Assembly: GCF_025165815.1 (NCBI RefSeq)
Contig: NZ_JAFFZE010000017.1
Span: forward strand, 186,001 to 250,000
Direction of reading: 5' to 3'
DNA length: 64,000 nucleotides
From: Actinophytocola gossypii
Lineage (GTDB): Bacteria > Actinomycetota > Actinomycetes > Mycobacteriales > Pseudonocardiaceae
Shown here: positions 55,673 to 64,000 of the stretch, in pieces
Layout of the letters: the number at the start of each line of letters is the position of its first letter
Numbering within the stretch: position 1 is the stretch's first letter
Translations under genes and position numbers: made by a program
Notes under the pieces: generated by a model
Databases searched by the model: none
What the model saw: the letters and a program-made list of their open reading frames with translations, nothing else
Told to the model about the DNA's origin: nothing

Positions 55673-56803
55673 GTGATCGAGTTCCAGGCCGTGACCAAGC
55701 AGTACCCGGACGGCACGGTCGCGGTCGACAACCTCGACCTGGCCGTCGAGGACGGCGGGATCACCGTCTTCGTCGGACCGTCCGGCTGCGGCAAGACGAC
55801 GTCACTGCGCATGATCAACCGGATGATCGACCCGACCGGCGGACGGATCCTGCTGGACGGCAAGGACATCCGCGAGTCCGACCCGCCGCTGCTGCGCCGG
55901 GGCATCGGGTACGTCATCCAGCACGCCGGGCTGTTCCCGCACCGCACGGTCCTCGACAACGTCGCCACCGTGCCGCTGCTCACCGGGCAGAGCCGTCGCG
56001 CCGCGCGGTCCAGGGCGGGCGAGCTGCTCGAACTGGTCGGGCTGCCGGCGAAGCTCGCCAAGCGGTACCCGGCGCAGCTCTCCGGCGGACAGCAGCAGCG
56101 CGTCGGCGTCGCCCGCGCGCTGGCCGCCGACCCGCCGGTGCTGCTGATGGACGAGCCGTTCAGCGCCGTCGACCCCATCGTGCGCGACGACCTGCAACAG
56201 CAACTACTGCGCCTGCAGTCCGAACTGGACAAGACGATCGTGTTCGTCACCCACGACATCGACGAGGCGATCAAGCTCGGCGACCGGGTGGCGGTGTTCC
56301 GCGTCGGCGGCCGGCTCGCCCAGTACGACGACCCGTCCGCGCTGCTCGCCAGGCCGGCCGACGACTTCGTGTCCTCGTTCGTCGGCCGCGACCGCGGCTA
56401 CCGGGCGCTCGGCTTCCTCGACGCGGGCGGGGTCCCCGTCGGTCCGGTCGCGACGGTCCGCGCCGGCGAGCAGGCCACCGCCGACCAGCTCGACGACGGC
56501 TGGGCGGTCGCGGTCGACGCGGAGAACCGGCCGCTCGGCTGGGTTTCCGCCGAGCTGCTGTCCACGATGGACGGATCGGTGAACGCGGACAGGCTGGTCT
56601 CCGGCGGCTCGCTGTTCGAAGTGGACTCCTCGGCCGGGACGACCGCCGGGTCGCTGCGCAACGCCCTGGACGCGGCGCTCAGCTCGCCGTCCGCCGTGGG
56701 CATCGCGATCGACGGCGACGGTGCGGTGGTCGGCGGCGTCACCGCCGACACCGTGCTCGCGGCACTGGCCGACGCGCGACGGGCGGGTGAGGTGCCGGCG
56801 TGA
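55673..56803 (+). CDS. ABC transporter ATP-binding protein, osmoprotectant/betaine type
   Basis: 376 residues. Walker A GPSGCGKTTSLRMINR, Q-loop, signature LSGGQQQRVGVARAL, Walker B VLLMDEPFSAVDP and the H-loop FVTHDIDEAIKLGD are complete. The DEAIKLGDR form and a C-terminal regulatory region with CBS-like repeats (about residues 245-370) are typical of OpuCA/ProV. It powers uptake of glycine betaine, carnitine, choline or similar solutes. GTG 55673 with GAGGAG upstream; it overlaps the next gene (GTGA). Confidence 0.93.
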   Translation: MIEFQAVTKQYPDGTVAVDNLDLAVEDGGITVFVGPSGCGKTTSLRMINRMIDPTGGRILLDGKDIRESDPPLLRRGIGYVIQHAGLFPHRTVLDNVATVPLLTGQSRRAARSRAGELLELVGLPAKLAKRYPAQLSGGQQQRVGVARALAADPPVLLMDEPFSAVDPIVRDDLQQQLLRLQSELDKTIVFVTHDIDEAIKLGDRVAVFRVGGRLAQYDDPSALLARPADDFVSSFVGRDRGYRALGFLDAGGVPVGPVATVRAGEQATADQLDDGWAVAVDAENRPLGWVSAELLSTMDGSVNADRLVSGGSLFEVDSSAGTTAGSLRNALDAALSSPSAVGIAIDGDGAVVGGVTADTVLAALADARRAGEVPA

Positions 56804-57468
56804 ACATCGACTGGCCGTGGCCCTGGCTGCCGGCCAACACCGACGACATCGCCGAGGCGACCGGTGAGCACCTGTACCTGGCGCTGCTGCCGGTGCTGGT
56901 CGGGCTGCTGGTGTCGATCCCGCTCGGCTGGGCGGCGAGCCGCTGGCGGGTGGCGCGCGGGATCCTGGTGCCGCTGGCGGGCGTGCTCTACACGATCCCG
57001 TCGCTCGCGCTGATCACGCTGGTGCCGCTGGTCCTCGGCACCCAGATCATCGACCCGCTCAACGTGCAGGTGCCGCTGGCGGTGTACACAATCGCGCTGC
57101 TGGTCCGCTCGGTGTCCGACGCGCTGCGGGCGGTGCCGAGCGAGGTCACCGCGGCCGCGACGGCCGTCGGCTACCGGCCGCTGCACCGGTTCCTGACCGT
57201 CGAGCTGCCGCTCGCGGTGCCGGTGATCGTCGCCGGGCTGCGGGTGGCGGTGGTGTCGGCGATGAGCCTGACCGCGGTCGGCGCGCTGGTCGGCATCGGC
57301 GGACTCGGCCAGCTGATCACCGAGGGCTTCCTGCGCAACAACGGCGTGGAGCTGGTCGCGGCGATCGTGCTGATCGTCGTGATCGCGCTGATCATCGACG
57401 CGCTGCTGCTGCTCGTCGGCCGGATCGCCACGCCGTGGACGAGGACGGCCAAGGGGGTGAACTCGTGA
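56800..57468 (+). CDS. ABC transporter permease, osmoprotectant type (first)
   Basis: 222 residues with five to six transmembrane helices. The EAA loop region reads DALRAVPSEVTAAATAVGYR followed by LHRFLTVELPLAVPVIVAGL, as in OpuCB-type permeases. It forms half of the membrane channel with the second permease. GTG 56800 overlaps the ATPase gene stop; its own stop lies inside the GTGA that opens the bridging element at 57465. Confidence 0.92.
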   Translation: MNIDWPWPWLPANTDDIAEATGEHLYLALLPVLVGLLVSIPLGWAASRWRVARGILVPLAGVLYTIPSLALITLVPLVLGTQIIDPLNVQVPLAVYTIALLVRSVSDALRAVPSEVTAAATAVGYRPLHRFLTVELPLAVPVIVAGLRVAVVSAMSLTAVGALVGIGGLGQLITEGFLRNNGVELVAAIVLIVVIALIIDALLLLVGRIATPWTRTAKGVNS

Positions 57469-57542
57469 GCGAGCTCGCGAGCGAACCATTGACACAGGGC
57501 GACCGTGAACGGCACCGCCGAGCCCGCGAGGGGGTGTCGTGA
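57465..57542 (+). other. Bridging micro-ORF/repeat element between the two permease genes
   Basis: A 26-codon frame starts at a GTG overlapping the first permease's TGA and stops at a TGA overlapping the second permease's GTG, so both junctions are four-base overlaps. It begins GTGAGCGAGCTCGCGAGCGA and ends CGCCGAGCCCGCGAGGGG plus the start region. Both ends match the shorter spacer before manA (4824-4871). It supplies the downstream ribosome-binding site. A 25-residue basic peptide is possible but unproven. Confidence 0.5.
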
Positions 57543-58276
57543 ACTCCGCGTTCGCGTGGCTGTTCGACCCGGAGCACTGGTCCGGGCCGAGCGGCTTCCC
57601 CGCCCGGATCCTCGAACACCTCACCTACACCGGCATCGCGGTGCTGATCGCGGCCGCGATCGCGGTGCCGCTCGGCGCGGTCATCGGGCACACCGGCAAG
57701 GGCACGTTCCTGGTGGCGGGCCTGTCCAACGGCCTGCGCGCGCTGCCCGAGCTGGGCCTGCTGACGCTGCTGGTGCTGTTGACCTGGGTCGGCCTGCTGC
57801 CGCTGGTGATCTCGCTGGTGATCCTGGCCATCCCGCCGATCCTGGCCGGGACGTACTCCGGCGTGCGCAACGTCGACCGGGCCGCGGTGGACGCAGCGCA
57901 CGGCATGGGCATGCGCGGGCCGACGGTGCTCGCCAGGGTCGAGCTGCCGAACGCGCTGCCGCTGATCATCGGCGGCCTCCGCGCGGCGACCCTGCAGGTG
58001 ATCGCGACCGCGACGATCGCCGCGTACGTGTCGCTCGGCGGCCTCGGCAGGTTCGTGATCGACGGCAACAACGCGGGCGCCGGCTCACCGGACGGCTACC
58101 CGCAGATGGCGGCCGGCGCGATCGCGGTCGCGGTGCTCGCGCTGTTGATGGAGGGCCTGCTGGAACTGGTCGAGCGCCTCGTGGTGTCCCCCGGGGTGCG
58201 GAACCAGTCGCGGGCCAGGCGCGCGGTCCGGCTGCGTCGGCGGCCGACTACTGATTTGGTGGAGAACCCAACCTAG
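57539..58276 (+). CDS. ABC transporter permease, osmoprotectant type (second)
   Basis: 245 residues, about six membrane helices. The EAA loop AAVDAAHGMGMRGPTVLARV and ELPNALPLIIGGLRAATLQV match OpuCD/ProW-type permeases. The C-terminal tail is short and very basic (RNQSRARRAVRLRRRPTTD). The GTG 57539 start follows the GAGGGGG of the bridging element. It pairs with the preceding permease. Confidence 0.92.
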   Translation: MNSAFAWLFDPEHWSGPSGFPARILEHLTYTGIAVLIAAAIAVPLGAVIGHTGKGTFLVAGLSNGLRALPELGLLTLLVLLTWVGLLPLVISLVILAIPPILAGTYSGVRNVDRAAVDAAHGMGMRGPTVLARVELPNALPLIIGGLRAATLQVIATATIAAYVSLGGLGRFVIDGNNAGAGSPDGYPQMAAGAIAVAVLALLMEGLLELVERLVVSPGVRNQSRARRAVRLRRRPTTDLVENPT

Positions 58277-58287
58277 GGAGACAGGAC

Positions 58288-59202
58288 ATGAAGCGCGCAC
58301 TCGCCGGCGTGGCGACCGCCGTGGCGGCGACGCTGGCACTGACGGCCTGCGGCAGTTCCGACCCGCTGGCCGAGGACCCGGCAGGGGGCGAAGGTGGTTC
58401 GAGCGAGTCGATCGCGATCGGCTCGGCGGACTTCCCGGAGAGCCAGCTGCTGGCCGAGATCTACGCCCAGGCGCTGGAGGGCGCGGGGGTGACGGTCTCC
58501 CGTGAGTTCGACCTGGGCAGCCGGGAGAAGTACTTCGCCGGCATCGAGGACGGCTCGATCGACCTGATCCCGGAGTACACCGGCACGCTGCTGCAGTTCG
58601 TCAACAAGGAGGCGCCGGAGGTCGAGCCCGAGGAGGTCTACACGGCGCTGCAGGAGGTCCTGCCGGACAACCTGACGGTGCTGGAGAAGGCCGAGGCGGA
58701 GAACAAGGACGCCGTGGTGGTGACCCGCGAGACGGCCGACAAGTGGAGCCTGACGACGATCGAGGACCTGGTGCCCCACTGCGGCGAGATCGTCTTCGGT
58801 GCGCCGACGGAGATGCAGCAGCGCCCGGACGGCATCCCCGGCCTCAAGGAGACCTACGGCTGCACGTTCAAGAGCTTCAAGGCCTTGGCGCCCGGCGCGA
58901 TCACCACGAAGGCCCTGCTCGACGGGACCGTGCAGGCGGCGGACATCTTCACCACGGACGCCGCGATCGAGGCCAACGACCTGGTGGTGCTGGAGGACAC
59001 GAAGAACAACTTCGCCGCGCAGAACGTGGTCCCGCTGATCGCCAAGGACAAGGTGAACGACACCGTCACCGAGACCCTCAACGGCATCTCGGCCGAGCTG
59101 ACCACCGACGTCCTGCTCGACCTCAACGCCCGCCTCAACTCCCCGGAGAAGCCCGACTACGCCGACGTGGCCGAGGAGTGGCTGGCCGAGATCAACGCCT
59201 GA
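58288..59202 (+). CDS. Osmoprotectant ABC transporter substrate-binding lipoprotein
   Basis: 304 residues. Signal peptide MKRALAGVATAVAATLALTA with the lipobox LTAC ending at Cys21. The mature part is an OpuAC/QAT-family binding protein (SIAIGSADFPESQLLAEIYA, DGSIDLIPEYTGTLLQF). The family binds quaternary amines or related compatible solutes. ATG 58288 has AGGGAGACAGG upstream. Last gene of the four-gene operon. Immediately downstream the sequence becomes a poly-G artefact. Confidence 0.93.
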   Translation: MKRALAGVATAVAATLALTACGSSDPLAEDPAGGEGGSSESIAIGSADFPESQLLAEIYAQALEGAGVTVSREFDLGSREKYFAGIEDGSIDLIPEYTGTLLQFVNKEAPEVEPEEVYTALQEVLPDNLTVLEKAEAENKDAVVVTRETADKWSLTTIEDLVPHCGEIVFGAPTEMQQRPDGIPGLKETYGCTFKSFKALAPGAITTKALLDGTVQAADIFTTDAAIEANDLVVLEDTKNNFAAQNVVPLIAKDKVNDTVTETLNGISAELTTDVLLDLNARLNSPEKPDYADVAEEWLAEINA

Positions 59203-59225
59203 GTTCACGGCTGGTTTCACGTCGT

Positions 59226-59341
<116 letters not shown>

Positions 59342-59345
<4 letters not shown>

Positions 59346-59376
59346 ATGCGATGAAGGGAGCCTTCATCGCATCGGC
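59342..59376. terminator. Perfect palindrome overlapping the end of the IclR gene
   Basis: GCCGATGCGATGAAGG-GAG-CCTTCATCGCATCGGC: 16-bp perfect arms with a 3-nt loop. It includes the stop and last codons of the leftward IclR gene and lies downstream of the ABC operon, so it can terminate both. Same TGAAGG/CCTTCA core as the elements at 36203 and 43606. Confidence 0.8.
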
Positions 59377-60158
59377 TCGGTGGTCCGGCCACCGACTCGG
59401 GTGCTGAGGTCGGTGGCGGCGCGGAGGGTCTCGGCGGCCAGGTCGGGCCAGGTGTGGCCGCACTCGGGGTCGCACTCGTGGCGGAAGGTGGTGCTGATCG
59501 CGGCGATCGGGTGGTCGGCGTGGTCGAGCACGGGGGCCGCGACGGAGGCGAAGCCAGGCGTCACGTAGCCGTCCTCCACCGCCCAGCCGCGTTGGCGGCC
59601 CGCGGTGAGCAGGCGGCGTAGGGCGGGTAGGTGCGCCGGGCCTCGGCCGGTGCGGTCGACGAACGTCTCCCGGTTCGGGAACAGGGCCCGGACCTGCGGG
59701 GCGGGCAGGCGGGCGAGGATCGCGCGGCCGGTGGCCGGCAGGTGCGCGGGTAGGCGGACGCCGACGTCGGTCACCACTGTCGCGTGTGGGTGTGGGGGTT
59801 GCTCGCGCAGGAGGTAAAGGGTCTCGCGGCCGTGGAGGACGCCCAGTTGCGCGGTGTGGCCGGTGCGGGCGATCAGCGCGCGCAGGACGGGGCGGGCGAG
59901 GCGTTCGAGCGGATCGTGGCGTAGGTACGCCGAACCCAGTTCGAAGGCGCCGAGGCCGAGACCGTACCGGCGCTCGTCCGGCAGGTGGGTGACGAAGCCG
60001 GCGGCGACCAGCTCCGCCAGCAGGTGGTACGTCGTGGAGCGGGGGAGGTTCAGCTCGCGGGCGACCGAGCCCGCGGTGACCGGGCCGGCCCTCGTCGCCA
60101 GCAACCGGAGCACGGCCAGCCCGCGGCGCAGCGCTGGCACGTCGCTGCTGGCTCCCAT
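59364..60158 (-). CDS. IclR family transcriptional regulator
   Basis: 264 residues. N-terminal winged helix (LRRGLAVLRLLATRAGPVTA, then LNLPRSTTYHLLAELVAAGF) and a C-terminal ligand domain (LPAHLPATGRAILARL, VEDGYVTPGFASVAAPVLDH) are typical of IclR. It is divergent from the rhamnosidase gene (107 bp between starts), and hutH lies beyond, so it may regulate either; the sequence does not decide. ATG 60158 is preferred to an upstream TTG. The gene ends inside the TGAAGG palindrome. Confidence 0.92.
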   Translation of the reverse strand: MGASSDVPALRRGLAVLRLLATRAGPVTAGSVARELNLPRSTTYHLLAELVAAGFVTHLPDERRYGLGLGAFELGSAYLRHDPLERLARPVLRALIARTGHTAQLGVLHGRETLYLLREQPPHPHATVVTDVGVRLPAHLPATGRAILARLPAPQVRALFPNRETFVDRTGRGPAHLPALRRLLTAGRQRGWAVEDGYVTPGFASVAAPVLDHADHPIAAISTTFRHECDPECGHTWPDLAAETLRAATDLSTRVGGRTTEPMR

Positions 60159-60216
60159 CGGAACAGTCTGCGGCAAGTGATGGACATCACTCGATGGCGG
60201 CCCTAGGATTTGGAGT

Positions 60217-60228
60217 TGAAACGTTTCA
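60217..60228. promoter_or_regulatory. LacI-family-type operator before the rhamnosidase gene
   Basis: TGAAACGTTTCA is a perfect 12-bp palindrome with the central CG typical of LacI/GalR-family operators in actinobacterial sugar genes. It lies 38 bp before the rhamnosidase start codon. No LacI-type regulator is in the window; the divergent regulator is of the IclR family. Confidence 0.65.
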
Positions 60229-60265
60229 TTCAGGGGTTGAACGAAACCTCGTCGAAAGGAGCGCC

Positions 60266-63200
60266 ATGAGCAGCGGGGTCAACCGGCGGACGTTCATCCA
60301 TGGCTCGGCCGCCGCGGGGGCGCTGGCCACGACAATCGCCACCACCGCGCGGGCCGCCGCCGAACCCGGCCGGCACCGTGGCCGGCTGCGCGTGGACCGC
60401 ACCACCGTCGAGTACGCCGAGACCCTCCTCGGCACCGACGTCACCGCACCTCGACTCTCCTGGGAACTCGACACCGACCAGCACGGCGCCCGGCAGACCG
60501 CCTACCAGGTCCGGATCGCCGGCGTCTGGGACTCCGGCAAGGTCCGCTCCGACCGCACGGTCGGCATCCCCTACGGCGGCCCGCCGCTGCGCCCGCGTAC
60601 CCGCTACACCTGGCAGGTCCGCGTCTGGGACGACCAGGACCGCGTCTCCGGCTGGAGCCCGGCCCGCTGGTGGGAGACCGGGTTCCTCGACACCCCCTGG
60701 CAGGCGCGCTGGATCGGCGCCCCCGCCCCCGAGGCGCCGCCCGCGTTCGACGGCGCCTCCTGGATCTGGTCGGCCGACGCCACCACCGAGGGCGCCCCGG
60801 TCGGCGCCCGCTGGTTGCGCGGGAGCGTCGATGTGCCAGCCGAGGTCACCCGCGCGCGGGTGGTCGCCACCGCGGACGACGACTTCACCCTGTACCTCGA
60901 CGGTCAGCAGGTCCTGCACGCGCCAGAGCAGGTCGACGGGTGGAAGGCCGGCCTGCTCGGCGACGTGACCGCGCGGGTCCGGGCCGGCGAGACCGTGCTC
61001 GCCGCCGTCGCGCACAACCGGGGCGGCAGCTCGGTCAACCCGGCCGGCCTGCTCGTCCGCCTCGAGGTCGAGCTGGCCGACGGGCAGCGGGTGGACCTCA
61101 CCACCGGTGACGGCTGGCGGGTCACCGACACCGAGCAGGACGGGTGGCAGCGCCCGGACTTCGACGACAGCTCCTGGGCGCCCGCGACCGTCCTCGCGCC
61201 CTACGGCCACGGCCCGTGGGGCGACCAGGTCGCGGTGAACGCGACCCGCCCCGCCCCGGTGCTGCGCCGCGAGTTCCGGCTCGACAAGGCGGTGGACTCG
61301 GCGCGGCTGTACCTGTCCGGGCTCTCCTACTACGAGGCCGAGCTCAACGGCAGGCGCGTCGGCCGCCAGGTGCTCGACCCCGGCTTCACCGACTACGACG
61401 AGACCGTCCTGTACGTCACCCACGACGTCACCGGCCAGCTCCGCCGCGGCACCAACCGCGTCGACGTGACGCTCGGCCGCGGCTTCTACGGCATGACGAC
61501 CCCGAACGTCTGGGGCTGGCACCAGGCCAGCTGGCACGGCGAGCCCCGCCTGCTCGCCCAGCTGGAGGTCCGCCACCCCGACGGCTCCACGACCACGATC
61601 GCCTCCGACACCGACTGGCGGGTCGCCGACGGCCCCACCCGGTCCGACTCCCTCTACGCCGGCGAGACGTACGACGCCCGCCGCGCCCCGACCGACTGGC
61701 GCGAACCCGTGCTCCAGGACGCCCCGGCCGGCACCCTGCGCGCCCAACAGCACGAGCCGATCGAGATCGCCGACACCGTCCGCCCGGTCGCCATCACCGA
61801 GCCGAGCCCCGGCGTGTACGTCGCCGACATGGGTCGCACGATGGCCGGCTGGACGCACCTGACCGTCAGCGCCTCCGCGGGCACCGTGGTCCGGCTCGCG
61901 CACGGTGAGAAGCTCCGGGACGACGGCACCGTGATCTCCGCGAACGGGCTCGTGCCCGGCCGGCACCAGACCGACGAGTACGTCTGCGCCGGCACCGGCG
62001 TGGAACGCTGGGAGCCGAGGTTCTCCTACAAGGGTTTCCGGTACGTCCAGGTCACCGGCCTGCCCGCGCGTCCCGACCCGGACGACCTGCTCGGCCGGCT
62101 GGTGCACAGCGCGGTCCCCGACGCAGGCGACTTCCAGTGCTCCGAGCCGTTCTTCGAGCAGCTCGAACACGCGATGCGCCGCACGCTGCTCAACAACTTC
62201 CACGGCATCCCCACCGACACGCCGATGTTCGAGAAGAACGGGTGGACCGGGGACGCGCAGGTCGCCGCGCCGGTGATGCTGCACGCGTTCGCCATCCAGC
62301 GGTTCTTCACCAAGTGGATCGGCGACCTCGGCGACAGCCGGGTGGACAGCGGCCAGATCCCGGTGATCGTGCCGAGCGGCGGCTGGGGGTACACGCAGCT
62401 CGCGCCGACACCGGAGTGGACGACCGTGTACCCGTTCCTGGTCCGCGAGATGTACCGGGTCTACGGCGACGACCGGGTGGCCGCCGCGCAGTGGCCGACG
62501 CTGACCGCGTACCTGGACTGGGAGATCGACCGCCTGGAGAACGGGCTCGCGGTCACCGCGCTCGGCGACTGGGTCTCGCCCGGGTACGAGGTGCCGCCGG
62601 AGGACACCCGGCTGACCGCGACCTCGTACCTGTACCGGGCGCTGACGCTCACCGCCGAGGTCGGCGACCTGCTCGGGCACACCGACGTCGCCGTCCGGTA
62701 CCGGCGGGTCGCCGGTGAGCTGCGGGACGCGCTCAACGCGACGTTCCTCGTCGACGGGCACTACCGGACGGAGAAGGACCCGCACTACCGGCAGACGTCC
62801 AACGCGGTGCCGCTGATGTTCGGGATGGTCCCGGACGGCGCGGTCGCCAGCGTGGTGGCGAGCCTGGTCGCGGACATCCGCGAGCGCGGGAACCACCTGA
62901 ACACCGGCATCCTCGGCACCAGCGTGCTGCTGCGGGTGCTCACCGCGCACGGGCACGCGGACGTGGCGCACGCGCTGGCCACCCAGCGCACCTACCCGAG
63001 CTGGGGGTACTGGTTCGACAACGGCGCCGACACGATGTGGGAGTTCTGGCCGCTGGACTCCCGGTCCCGCGACCACTACTTCCTCGGCACCGTCGTGCAG
63101 TGGCTGTACGAGAACGTCGCCGGCCTGCGCCCGGGCGACGCGGGCTACCGGCGCTTCACCGTCCGGCCGGACGCGCGGGTCGGGGTCCGGTGGGCACGAA

Positions 63201-63430
63201 CGTCGATCCGGACCGTGCGGGGCCGGGCGGCGGCGGGCTGGGCGTCGACCGGCCGCACCGTGCACCTGACGGTCACCGTCCCGGTCGGATCGACCGCCGA
63301 GGTGCACGTCCCGGCCGCCTCCCGCGCGGCCGCGTCGGTGCGGCGGGGAGCCCGGTTCCTGCGGTACGAGCCCGGGTTCGCGGTGTACGAGGTCGCGGCG
63401 GGCACCTGGCGGTTCCGCGGCCAAGTCTGA
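60266..63430 (+). CDS. Secreted alpha-L-rhamnosidase (GH78)
   Basis: 1054 residues. Twin-arginine signal (NRRTFIHGSAAAGALATTIA) ending ARAAAEPG, so the protein is exported folded. A fibronectin-like N-terminal domain (SWELDTDQHGARQTAYQVRI), beta-sandwich domains and the (alpha/alpha)6 catalytic domain follow. The catalytic-domain signature is PMFEKNGWTGDAQVAAPVML and the second acidic site is ADTMWEFWPLD. It releases terminal rhamnose from plant or microbial glycosides. ATG 60266 has AAAGGAG upstream, whereas the longer reading lacks a signal at its start. A LacI-type operator lies just upstream, suggesting sugar-responsive control. Confidence 0.92.
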   Translation: MSSGVNRRTFIHGSAAAGALATTIATTARAAAEPGRHRGRLRVDRTTVEYAETLLGTDVTAPRLSWELDTDQHGARQTAYQVRIAGVWDSGKVRSDRTVGIPYGGPPLRPRTRYTWQVRVWDDQDRVSGWSPARWWETGFLDTPWQARWIGAPAPEAPPAFDGASWIWSADATTEGAPVGARWLRGSVDVPAEVTRARVVATADDDFTLYLDGQQVLHAPEQVDGWKAGLLGDVTARVRAGETVLAAVAHNRGGSSVNPAGLLVRLEVELADGQRVDLTTGDGWRVTDTEQDGWQRPDFDDSSWAPATVLAPYGHGPWGDQVAVNATRPAPVLRREFRLDKAVDSARLYLSGLSYYEAELNGRRVGRQVLDPGFTDYDETVLYVTHDVTGQLRRGTNRVDVTLGRGFYGMTTPNVWGWHQASWHGEPRLLAQLEVRHPDGSTTTIASDTDWRVADGPTRSDSLYAGETYDARRAPTDWREPVLQDAPAGTLRAQQHEPIEIADTVRPVAITEPSPGVYVADMGRTMAGWTHLTVSASAGTVVRLAHGEKLRDDGTVISANGLVPGRHQTDEYVCAGTGVERWEPRFSYKGFRYVQVTGLPARPDPDDLLGRLVHSAVPDAGDFQCSEPFFEQLEHAMRRTLLNNFHGIPTDTPMFEKNGWTGDAQVAAPVMLHAFAIQRFFTKWIGDLGDSRVDSGQIPVIVPSGGWGYTQLAPTPEWTTVYPFLVREMYRVYGDDRVAAAQWPTLTAYLDWEIDRLENGLAVTALGDWVSPGYEVPPEDTRLTATSYLYRALTLTAEVGDLLGHTDVAVRYRRVAGELRDALNATFLVDGHYRTEKDPHYRQTSNAVPLMFGMVPDGAVASVVASLVADIRERGNHLNTGILGTSVLLRVLTAHGHADVAHALATQRTYPSWGYWFDNGADTMWEFWPLDSRSRDHYFLGTVVQWLYENVAGLRPGDAGYRRFTVRPDARVGVRWARTSIRTVRGRAAAGWASTGRTVHLTVTVPVGSTAEVHVPAASRAAASVRRGARFLRYEPGFAVYEVAAGTWRFRGQV

Positions 63431-63494
63431 CATCCCAGACGGACTCCGTGCCGCTCGGGTCGTGCGAACCGCGTCGCCGGGTTGGGATGGGGGA

Positions 63495-64000
63495 ATGCGT
63501 GAGGTGGTGGTGGACGGCGGGGCGCTGACCCGCGAGGAGGTGGTCGCCGTCGCGCGGGCCGGGGTGCCCGTGCGGCTCGGCGACACCGCGCTGGACGAGG
63601 TCGCGAAGACCAGGGCGCACGTGGAGCGGCTCGCCGGGGCCGACACCCCGACCTACGGGGTCTCCACCGGCTTCGGCGCGCTCGCCACGCGGCACATCCC
63701 GACCGACCGGCGCGCGGCGTTGCAGCGGTCGCTGATCCGGTCGCACGCGGCCGGCGCGGGCGACCCGGTCGAGCCGGAGGTGGTGCGGGCGCTGATGCTG
63801 CTGCGGCTGCGGACGCTCGCCACCGGACGCACCGGGGTCCGCCCGGTCACCGTGGAGACCCTGGCCGCGCTGCTGAACGCGGACGTGCTCCCGGTCGTGC
63901 ACGAGTACGGCTCGCTCGGCTGCTCCGGCGACCTCGCGCCGCTGTCGGCGGTCGCCCTTGCCCTGATGGGCGAGGGCGAGGTGCTCGACCACGGCACGCT
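63495..64000 (+). CDS. hutH: Histidine ammonia-lyase, 5' part (runs off the window)
   Basis: 168 residues visible from ATG 63495. The enzyme converts histidine to urocanate, the first step of histidine use. YGVSTGFGALATRHI and GSLGCSGDLAPLSAVALALM are diagnostic. The MIO prosthetic group, normally made from Ala-Ser-Gly, lies here at Cys143-Ser144-Gly145, so the first residue is Cys. The length before the MIO triad matches the Pseudomonas enzyme (142-144). The gene begins 64 bp after the rhamnosidase. The 3' end is outside the window. Confidence 0.93.
   Translation, partial: MREVVVDGGALTREEVVAVARAGVPVRLGDTALDEVAKTRAHVERLAGADTPTYGVSTGFGALATRHIPTDRRAALQRSLIRSHAAGAGDPVEPEVVRALMLLRLRTLATGRTGVRPVTVETLAALLNADVLPVVHEYGSLGCSGDLAPLSAVALALMGEGEVLDHGT

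Overview
The window is a GC-rich actinobacterial chromosome segment. Nearly every gene has GC-biased third codon positions, GTG starts are common, and markers include WhiB, MtrAB-LpqB, a mycothiol-type SigH/RsrA pair, a mycobacterial-type PdtaS kinase and Ni-superoxide dismutase. From memory, the gene order from the zincin/DUF3499/manB group to the phosphatase after whiB1 runs parallel to Mycobacterium tuberculosis Rv3259-Rv3214, with local inversions and inserted genes. A Rox-type rifampicin monooxygenase, GH78 rhamnosidase and Ni-SOD point to a soil member of the Pseudonocardiales rather than a mycobacterium. No rRNA, tRNA, CRISPR array, prophage or intact insertion sequence was seen.

Layout. 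1-6.1 kb: tail of a large membrane glycosyltransferase, a degenerate zincin, DUF3499, and the mannose-phosphate operon (manB, Trm112-like protein, SIS-domain protein, manA). 6.1-12.5 kb: CDF metal transporter, orphan VapB-like antitoxin, orphan GlmL-like protein, large membrane protein, ahcY. 12.5-15.7 kb: YdeI-like, META lipoprotein, DUF1266, dTMP kinase, VOC protein. 15.9-25.3 kb: mtrA-mtrB-lpqB, frameshifted comF, a long structured untranslated region, hpf, secA. 25.3-31.2 kb: dispersed repeat cluster, Rv3235-like and DUF6912-like proteins, TrmH-type methyltransferase, oxidoreductase/TetR pair, pruA. 31.2-36.2 kb: LCP protein and SigE-type sigma factor, divergent from a secreted subtilase. 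36.2-43.6 kb: lipoprotein, rsgA-aroA, SRAP protein, hydrolase, sigH-rsrA, pdtaS. 43.7-50.7 kb: whiB1, DAG kinase family, secreted trypsin-like protease, rox, GNAT, phosphatase, sodN/sodX. 50.7-59.2 kb: rmlC, malic enzyme, PAS-GGDEF-EAL protein, osmoprotectant-type ABC operon. 59.3-64 kb: IclR regulator, secreted rhamnosidase, start of hutH.

Regulatory sites that agree with their genes are the most rewarding signals: a rifamycin-associated element (RAE) in front of rox, a perfect TGTGA-N6-TCACA CRP-type site in front of whiB1, a GGGAAT-N18-GTT SigR/SigH-type promoter in front of sigH, and a LacI-type operator in front of the rhamnosidase. The best candidate for a less-described element is the roughly 350-nt region before hpf. 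It folds on inspection into several perfect stems and ends in a terminator-like hairpin, the location expected for an actinobacterial raiA-type noncoding RNA.

Two places look like assembly faults and should not be read as biology: a poly-G block followed by an error-filled copy of the preceding 46 bases (59179-59345), and a poly-G run next to dispersed repeats inside the glycosyltransferase frame (about 190-360).
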